64,000 bases of DNA from positions 1-64,000 of the forward strand of contig JAUXOL010000012.1 of assembly GCA_030682375.1 (NCBI GenBank), in the 5' to 3' direction. Both the position numbers and the translations under genes were made by a program. The stretch's first letter is position 1, and each line of letters opens with the position of its first letter. The notes beneath the pieces are model-generated. The model ran no database searches. It saw only the letters and a list, made by a program, of their open reading frames with translations, and was not told where the DNA came from. Source of the stretch: Gallionella sp. (GTDB taxonomy: Bacteria > Pseudomonadota > Gammaproteobacteria > Burkholderiales > Gallionellaceae). Positions 59,399-64,000 of this stretch are shown here, in pieces.

Positions 59399-60430
59399 TC
59401 AGAGGAATACTTGGGCGACTAGGTAGCAGCCGATGGACATCAATGCTGCGCCGGGTATGGTGATCACCCATGTGGTGACGATCTCGCGTGCCTTGCCCCA
59501 GCGCACGGCCTTGGGGCGTTCCGATGCGCCTATGCCCATGATGGACGAGGCGACCACGTGGGTCGTGGAGACCGGCGCGCCCGCCAGCGACGAAGCGAAG
59601 ATCACGCCGGCTGCGGTCATCTGCGAATCCAGCGCGTGCAGCGGACGTATCTTGTAGATCGAAAAGCCCAGCGTGCGCACGATCTGCCAGCCGCCGGAGA
59701 GGATGCCCAGCGTGATGGTCATCGAGCAGGCCAGCATCACCCAGAACGGCACGTCGAAGGTGGGGATGAAACCGCCGAGCACTAATACGAGCGTGAGTAT
59801 GCCCATGCTTTTCTGTGCGTCGTTTGCGCCGTGCGAGAACGCGAGGCCGGCCGAGGTGACGAATTGCAGGTGGCGCAGGTCGCGGTTGATCGAGGGGTGC
59901 GCGCCGCGCAGCATCGCCATCATGATCTTGTGCAGCAGATAGCCTACCCAGAAGCCGATGATGGGCGAGAGGATCAGTGCGACCAGCACCTTGGCGACGC
60001 CGGTCAGTTCGCCGTGCATCAGTTCCGCGAATCCCCAGGAGACATGGTTGGAACCCGCGGCGACCACCACGACGCCGGCCAGCCCCCCGACCAGCGCATG
60101 CGAGGACGAGGAGGGGATGCCGCGCCACCAGGTCAGCAGGTTCCATGCGATCGCACCCAGCAGGCCGCAGAACACGATGGTCAGCGCCGTCACCCGGTCC
60201 AGGTCGTCCAGCGTGACGAACTTGCCTATGGTGTTGGCGACTGCGGTGCCGCCGAGCAAGGGGCCCAGGAATTCGAAGAAGGCCACCAGTATCACCGCCT
60301 GGACCGGCGTCATCGCGCGCGAGGCGATGACTGTGGCGATGATGTTCGCGGCGTCGTGGAAACCGTTGGTGTATTCGAACATCAGCACCACGACGATGGT
60401 CGCGATGGCCAGGACGAGGATGGTGTCCAT
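59399..60430 (-). CDS. pit: Inorganic phosphate transporter, Pit family
   Basis: Pit transporters move metal-phosphate with protons. The 343-residue product has about ten membrane helices. The duplicated family signature is present: TNGFHDAANIIATVIAS near the N-terminus and SAGLAFSHGANDAQKSMGI near the middle. It follows suhB by 18 nt and precedes DUF47. Confidence 0.94.
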   Translation of the reverse strand: MDTILVLAIATIVVVLMFEYTNGFHDAANIIATVIASRAMTPVQAVILVAFFEFLGPLLGGTAVANTIGKFVTLDDLDRVTALTIVFCGLLGAIAWNLLTWWRGIPSSSSHALVGGLAGVVVVAAGSNHVSWGFAELMHGELTGVAKVLVALILSPIIGFWVGYLLHKIMMAMLRGAHPSINRDLRHLQFVTSAGLAFSHGANDAQKSMGILTLVLVLGGFIPTFDVPFWVMLACSMTITLGILSGGWQIVRTLGFSIYKIRPLHALDSQMTAAGVIFASSLAGAPVSTTHVVASSIMGIGASERPKAVRWGKAREIVTTWVITIPGAALMSIGCYLVAQVFL

Positions 60431-60448
60431 GACGGCCGACCCCGTTCC

Positions 60449-61249
60449 TTACTGGCCTTTGAGGCCCGGGGTCAGGTGCGGTGCGATGACCTTGAGCAGT
60501 TGCTGGTGGATGTCGGGGTTGCCCGCGCAGATGTGGCCGGTCTTGAGGAAAGTGTCGGAACCGTGCAGGTCGCTGACCATGCCGCCCGCTTCGGTGATCA
60601 GCAGCGTGCCTGCGGCGATGTCCCAGGGCTTGAGGCCGGTCTCGTAGAAGCCGTCCAAGCGACCGGCAGCCATCCACGCCAGGTCCAGCGCGGCGGAGCC
60701 GGGGCGGCGCAGGCCGGAAGTCTGCTGCATCAGGTCGCGCAGGATATCCATGTAGGCGTCCATGTGCTCGAACTTGGTGTACGGGAAGCCGGTGCCGATC
60801 AGGCCGTCGGCCAGATGCACGCGCTTGGTCACGCGGATGCGCTTGTCGTTCAGGAACGCGCCGCGGCCGCGCGTGGCGGTGAACAGCTCGTTCTTGGTCG
60901 GGTCGTAGACCACGGCCTGGGTGATGATGCCTTTATGCTGCAGCGCGATGGACACGGCGAACTGCGGAAAGCCGTGCAGGAAATTGGTCGTCCCATCCAG
61001 CGGATCGATGATCCAGACGTACTCCGACTCGCCGTGAGCGCCGCTCTCTTCTGCTAGAATCGCATGGTCAGGATAGGCCTCCAGCAAGGTCTGGATGATG
61101 GTCTGCTCGGCGGCGCGATCCACTTCGCTGACGAAATCCGCATGGGATTTCTTGGTCACGGTGAGATGGTCGATCTTGTCGGTGGCGCGATAAATCAAAT
61201 TGCCGGCGCGACGTGCGGCTTTCACCGCGATGTTGAGCATGGGGTGCAT
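60449..61249 (-). CDS. suhB: Inositol-1-monophosphatase family protein SuhB
   Basis: SuhB is a Mg-dependent phosphatase of the inositol-phosphatase fold; in E. coli it also joins rRNA antitermination complexes. The 266-residue product starts [18 protein letters not shown]. It has the metal motif [17 protein letters not shown] (about 82-98) and PWDIAAG. The open frame continues far upstream, but the family length and an AAGG ribosome-binding site support 61249. It is divergent from trmJ. Confidence 0.93.
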   Translation of the reverse strand: MHPMLNIAVKAARRAGNLIYRATDKIDHLTVTKKSHADFVSEVDRAAEQTIIQTLLEAYPDHAILAEESGAHGESEYVWIIDPLDGTTNFLHGFPQFAVSIALQHKGIITQAVVYDPTKNELFTATRGRGAFLNDKRIRVTKRVHLADGLIGTGFPYTKFEHMDAYMDILRDLMQQTSGLRRPGSAALDLAWMAAGRLDGFYETGLKPWDIAAGTLLITEAGGMVSDLHGSDTFLKTGHICAGNPDIHQQLLKVIAPHLTPGLKGQ

Positions 61250-61277
61250 GGGTAACGACCTTTTTAATGAGCTGATC

Positions 61278-61313
61278 GGGAACGCAGATATGGTTCCCAC
61301 GGCGCGCATTTTA
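61278..61313. promoter_or_regulatory. Divergent suhB-trmJ regulatory region
   Basis: GGGAAC (61278-61283) and GTTCCC (61293-61298) form an inverted repeat with a 9-nt spacer between the divergent genes. On the minus strand TAAAAT (61313-61308) could be the suhB -10 box, followed by GCGCGC as at the ribosomal promoters. No clear -35 box is seen. Confidence 0.3.
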
Positions 61314-61327
61314 GTTGGAATCACGTT

Positions 61328-62101
61328 TTGAATAAACAAAATCCTTTCGAAAATATCCGGGTCGTACTCAGCCACACCTCGCACCCCGGCAATATCGGCG
61401 CGGCGGCGCGCGCGATGAAGACCATGGGTTTGCGCCATCTGTACCTGATCAACCCCTATCGCTTCCCCGATCCGCAGGCGACGGCGATGGCGGCGGGGGC
61501 GGACGACATTCTGGAAAATGCCGTGGTGTGCGCCTCCATCGACGAGGCCTTGCATGGCGTGGCTTTCACGGTGGCGATGACCGCGCGGCTGCGGGACATC
61601 TCGATAGAGGTGAAGCTGCCGCGCGAGGCGATGCCGGAGGTGCTGCAGCAGGCGTCGGTGCAGCCGGTCGCCTTGTTGTTCGGCACAGAGATGTCGGGGC
61701 TGACCAACGAGGAGATGAGCAAGGCGCAGGTGCTGGTCAACATTCCCACCGATCCGGATTTCTCCTCGCTGAACCTTGCCGCTGCGGTGCAGGTGATGAG
61801 TTACGAGCTGAGCGTGGCGGCGCAGGGCTTCGTGCCGCAAATGGTCGAGGCGCGCCCCGCCTCCCATGAGCAGATGGAAGGGTATTACGCGCATCTGGAG
61901 AAGGTGCTGTTCGAGATCGGTTTCTTCACGACTCAGAATCCGACCCGCATGATGCAGCGCCTGCGCAGGCTGTATGCCCGCGCGCGGCCGGAGCCGGAAG
62001 AGATCAATATCCTGCGCGGCATGCTCAGCGTCACGACCGAGTACAATGCGCGTCTCAAAAAACGCTATCTGGAAGAGCATTCCGATGTTCAGGAACATTA
62101 G
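61328..62101 (+). CDS. trmJ: tRNA (cytidine/uridine-2'-O-)-methyltransferase TrmJ
   Basis: TrmJ is a SpoU-fold enzyme that 2'-O-methylates position 32 of tRNA. The 257-residue product has the knot motifs: [20 protein letters not shown] (about 14-33), [14 protein letters not shown] and [19 protein letters not shown]. The start appears to be a TTG (61328), with GGAA 8 nt upstream and no ATG that fits. It overlaps cysE by 17 nt. Confidence 0.92.
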   Translation: MNKQNPFENIRVVLSHTSHPGNIGAAARAMKTMGLRHLYLINPYRFPDPQATAMAAGADDILENAVVCASIDEALHGVAFTVAMTARLRDISIEVKLPREAMPEVLQQASVQPVALLFGTEMSGLTNEEMSKAQVLVNIPTDPDFSSLNLAAAVQVMSYELSVAAQGFVPQMVEARPASHEQMEGYYAHLEKVLFEIGFFTTQNPTRMMQRLRRLYARARPEPEEINILRGMLSVTTEYNARLKKRYLEEHSDVQEH

Positions 62102-62816
62102 AGAAGATATCGCCAGCGTATTCGATCGCGACCCGGCGGCGCGCAGCACTTTCGAGGTGCTGACCTGCTATCCCGGCCTGCATGCGCGCATCCTGCACCG
62201 CCTGTCGAACACGCTGTGGCACGCTGGGCTGAAATGGCTCGCGCGCTTCCTGTCGCATGTCGCGCGCTTCCTGACCGGCATCGAGATACATCCCGGTGCG
62301 ACCATAGGCCGACGCTTCTTCATCGACCACGGCATGGGCGTGGTGATCGGCGAGACCGCCGAGATCGGCGACGATGTGACGATATATCACGGCGTCACGC
62401 TGGGCGGCACCTCGTGGAAGGAAGGCAAGCGCCATCCGACGCTGGGCAGCGGTGTCGTGGTGGGGGCCGGGGCGAAGATACTCGGGCCTATCCATGTCGG
62501 CGCCGGTGCGAAGATAGGCTCGAACGCGGTGGTCGTGAAGGATGTGCCCGCGGGGGCGACCGCGGCTGGTATCCCGGCGCGCATCCTCGACGAGGAGAAG
62601 AAGAAGTCCGCCGGTTTCAATCCCTACGGCATCGGCAACGACCAGAACGATCCGGTCACCAAGGCGCTGCACGGACTGCTGGGCCACAGCGTGACCGTGG
62701 ACCAGCGCATCGACTTCATCCTGCAGCAACTCGAGAAGATGGGCGTGCCGGTGGACGAGGAGCGCGCCACCGCCGACAAATTTGACCCTAATCACCTGAA
62801 CAGGATAGTTGATTAA
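62085..62816 (+). CDS. cysE: Serine O-acetyltransferase
   Basis: CysE makes O-acetylserine for cysteine synthesis. The 243-residue product starts [20 protein letters not shown]. It has left-handed beta-helix hexapeptide repeats ([20 protein letters not shown] and on), with the catalytic Asp/His in the DHGMG region. A GGAAGAG ribosome-binding site lies inside trmJ. Placing it before the iscR-iscS genes ties sulfur supply to Fe-S cluster assembly. Confidence 0.95.
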   Translation: MFRNIREDIASVFDRDPAARSTFEVLTCYPGLHARILHRLSNTLWHAGLKWLARFLSHVARFLTGIEIHPGATIGRRFFIDHGMGVVIGETAEIGDDVTIYHGVTLGGTSWKEGKRHPTLGSGVVVGAGAKILGPIHVGAGAKIGSNAVVVKDVPAGATAAGIPARILDEEKKKSAGFNPYGIGNDQNDPVTKALHGLLGHSVTVDQRIDFILQQLEKMGVPVDEERATADKFDPNHLNRIVD

Positions 62817-62829
62817 AAAATTCAGGTAT
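62805..62829 (+). promoter_or_regulatory. IscR type-1 binding site
   Basis: The 25-bp site begins ATAGTTGATTA and ends AATTCAGGTAT. It matches the type-1 IscR consensus (ATASYYGACTR-N3-YAGTCRRSTAT) at all but three positions (C9 to T, Y15 to A, G17 to T). It overlaps the -35 box of the iscR promoter and the cysE stop codon. Holo-IscR binding would repress iscR-iscS when Fe-S clusters are plentiful. Confidence 0.75.
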
Positions 62830-62837
62830 TCTATTAT
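62809..62837 (+). promoter_or_regulatory. Promoter of iscR-iscS
   Basis: TTGATT (62809-62814), a 17-nt spacer and TATTAT (62832-62837) fit a sigma70 promoter. The IscR site covers its -35 box. The leader of about 67 nt before the iscR ATG contains an imperfect GC-rich stem (GATGCCGCAAGGCATC, about 62869-62884). Confidence 0.65.
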
Positions 62838-62911
62838 CGGTTCCTGATGAAGCAGGAAACGATGCCGCAAGGCATCCCGATTGAGATGCGCCATTCGATA
62901 AAGGTAATGAT

Positions 62912-63382
62912 ATGCGATTGACTACCAAGGGACGTTTTGCCGTGACGGCGATGGTTGATCTGGCGATGCGCGGCGGCAAGGGGCCGGTCACGCTGGCTGC
63001 GATCAGCGAGCGTCAGAAGATCTCGTTGTCCTATCTGGAACAACTGTTCGGCAAGCTGCGCCGCAAGAACCTCGTCGAGAGCGTGCGCGGTCCGGGCGGC
63101 GGCTATTACCTGGCGCGCGCGGCGAACACGATTTCCGCCGCCGATATCATCCAGGCGGTGGACGAGCCGCTGGATGCGACCAGTTGCGGCGGCAAGGGCG
63201 ATTGCTACGACGACACCCCCTGCATCACCCACAACCTGTGGATGGGGCTGAACGAAAAGATCTTCGATTACCTGGAATCGGTCAATCTGCAGCAGCTGGT
63301 GGACGGGTGCGCCAAGCACAATCCGGGAGCCGTGCCCGTGCAACTCGACCGCCTGCAAAAGACGCAAGGCGCTTCGGCCTGA
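62912..63382 (+). CDS. iscR: Fe-S cluster assembly transcriptional regulator IscR
   Basis: IscR is an Rrf2-family regulator that binds a [2Fe-2S] cluster and controls Fe-S assembly genes. The 156-residue product starts [20 protein letters not shown]. It has the winged helix-turn-helix (about 25-60) and cluster ligands C92, C98, C104 and H107. The operator at 62805 supports autoregulation. iscS follows after 10 nt. Confidence 0.96.
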   Translation: MRLTTKGRFAVTAMVDLAMRGGKGPVTLAAISERQKISLSYLEQLFGKLRRKNLVESVRGPGGGYYLARAANTISAADIIQAVDEPLDATSCGGKGDCYDDTPCITHNLWMGLNEKIFDYLESVNLQQLVDGCAKHNPGAVPVQLDRLQKTQGASA

Positions 63383-63392
63383 GGGGATAAAC

Positions 63393-64000
63393 GTGAAACT
63401 GCCTATCTATATGGATTATTCCGCGACCACGCCGGTCGATCCGCGCGTCGCGGAGAAGATGATTCCCTATCTCACCGAGAAGTTTGGCAACCCGGCCTCC
63501 CGTTCCCACGCCTTCGGCTGGGAGGCGGACGAGGCGGTCGAGTTGGCGCGCGCGCAGGTCGCTGCGCTGGTGAACGCCGACCCCAAGGAGATCGTCTGGA
63601 CCTCGGGTGCGACCGAATCGAACAATCTCGCGATCAAGGGTGCGGCGCATTTCTACAGCGGCAAGGGCAAGCACATCGTTACGATGCGCATCGAGCACAA
63701 GGCGGTGCTGGACACCGTGCGCGAACTGGAACGCGAAGGCTACAGCGCGACTTATCTCGATCCGGAGCCTAGCGGCCTGCTCGACCTGGAGAAGTTCAAG
63801 GCCAGCCTGCGTCCCGACACCGTGCTGGTTTCCGTGATGCTGGTGAACAACGAGATCGGCGTGGTGCAGGACATCGCCGCCATCGGCGAGATATGCCGCG
63901 ACAAGGGCATTCTGTTCCACGTCGATGCGGCGCAGGCGACCGGCAAGGTGGCGATCGACCTGCAAAAACTCAAGGTCGACCTGATGTCGTTCTCGGCGCA
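63393..64000 (+). CDS. iscS: Cysteine desulfurase IscS (partial)
   Basis: IscS is a PLP enzyme that takes sulfur from cysteine for Fe-S clusters and tRNA thiolation. About 202 residues are in the window. The start is GTG (63393) with GAGGGG upstream, beginning [27 protein letters not shown], the HKAVLDT histidine and [10 protein letters not shown] are present. The catalytic cysteine and the PLP lysine lie beyond the window end. Confidence 0.95.
   Translation, partial: MKLPIYMDYSATTPVDPRVAEKMIPYLTEKFGNPASRSHAFGWEADEAVELARAQVAALVNADPKEIVWTSGATESNNLAIKGAAHFYSGKGKHIVTMRIEHKAVLDTVRELEREGYSATYLDPEPSGLLDLEKFKASLRPDTVLVSVMLVNNEIGVVQDIAAIGEICRDKGILFHVDAAQATGKVAIDLQKLKVDLMSFSA

Noticed and set aside
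58602-60677. 691-residue open frame on the minus strand
   Set aside because: Overlaps Pit and DUF47 in another frame; rich in Arg, His and Gly with no domain.

Overview
The window is about 64 kb of a GC-rich betaproteobacterial chromosome. Gene order and protein sequences resemble the Gallionellaceae/Nitrosomonadales (Sideroxydans- or Gallionella-like). That placement is an inference from four things: infA and rpmJ sit between secY and rpsM, the order is trmJ-cysE-iscR-iscS, and there are purM-purN-DUF3108 and TamA-TamB blocks. No rRNA or tRNA gene, CRISPR array, prophage or intact insertion sequence was seen.

Layout. 1-14,083: the end of tuf, then the complete S10, spc and alpha ribosomal protein operons with secY, infA and rpoA, closed by a strong terminator. 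Three sigma70-like promoters (about 122, 5247 and 11136) split the block. 14,192-17,455: sucC-sucD, a TerC-family membrane protein and a UspA protein, tightly packed. 17,569-30,069: an eight-gene, single-strand signalling cluster made of a CHASE2 Ser/Thr kinase, PP2C phosphatase, FHA protein, CHASE2 adenylate cyclase, metallo-beta-lactamase cyclic-nucleotide phosphodiesterase candidate, cyclic-nucleotide-binding/rhodanese protein, GAF-PilB/GspE-type ATPase and GAF-HD-GYP phosphodiesterase. 30,193-39,720: RsmB-type rRNA methyltransferase, a divergent hemerythrin, the purM-purN-DUF3108-DUF3108 operon, an AI-2E-family permease, hda, a HAD phosphatase, a glutaredoxin-like protein and a cyclic-nucleotide-gated MscS channel. 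39,924-48,491: TamA and TamB, then uvrA on the other strand. 48,583-53,567: an accessory stretch with a 2OG-Fe(II) oxygenase, small unknown genes, a TumE-like toxin-antitoxin pair, a lone CheB catalytic domain, an AT-rich HEPN-type gene and a ParE-type toxin-antitoxin pair. 53,591-61,249: mutS coupled to an ABC transporter, then Pit/DUF47 phosphate uptake and suhB. 61,328-64,000: trmJ, cysE, iscR and the start of iscS, with an IscR-type operator before iscR.

The most interesting content is the signalling cluster. It joins protein phosphorylation (kinase, phosphatase, FHA reader), cAMP (cyclase, candidate phosphodiesterase, cNMP effectors) and c-di-GMP turnover (HD-GYP) around one orphan PilB-like motor ATPase that carries its own GAF sensor. 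The kinase and the cyclase share the same CHASE2 sensor type, so one class of periplasmic input may feed both arms. Other notable observations are a 168-bp repeat element inserted in frame in mutS with a related, covarying hairpin copy 3.6 kb away, a REP palindrome that supplies the stop codon of hda, a near-consensus IscR type-1 site, and a hemerythrin with altered iron ligands.
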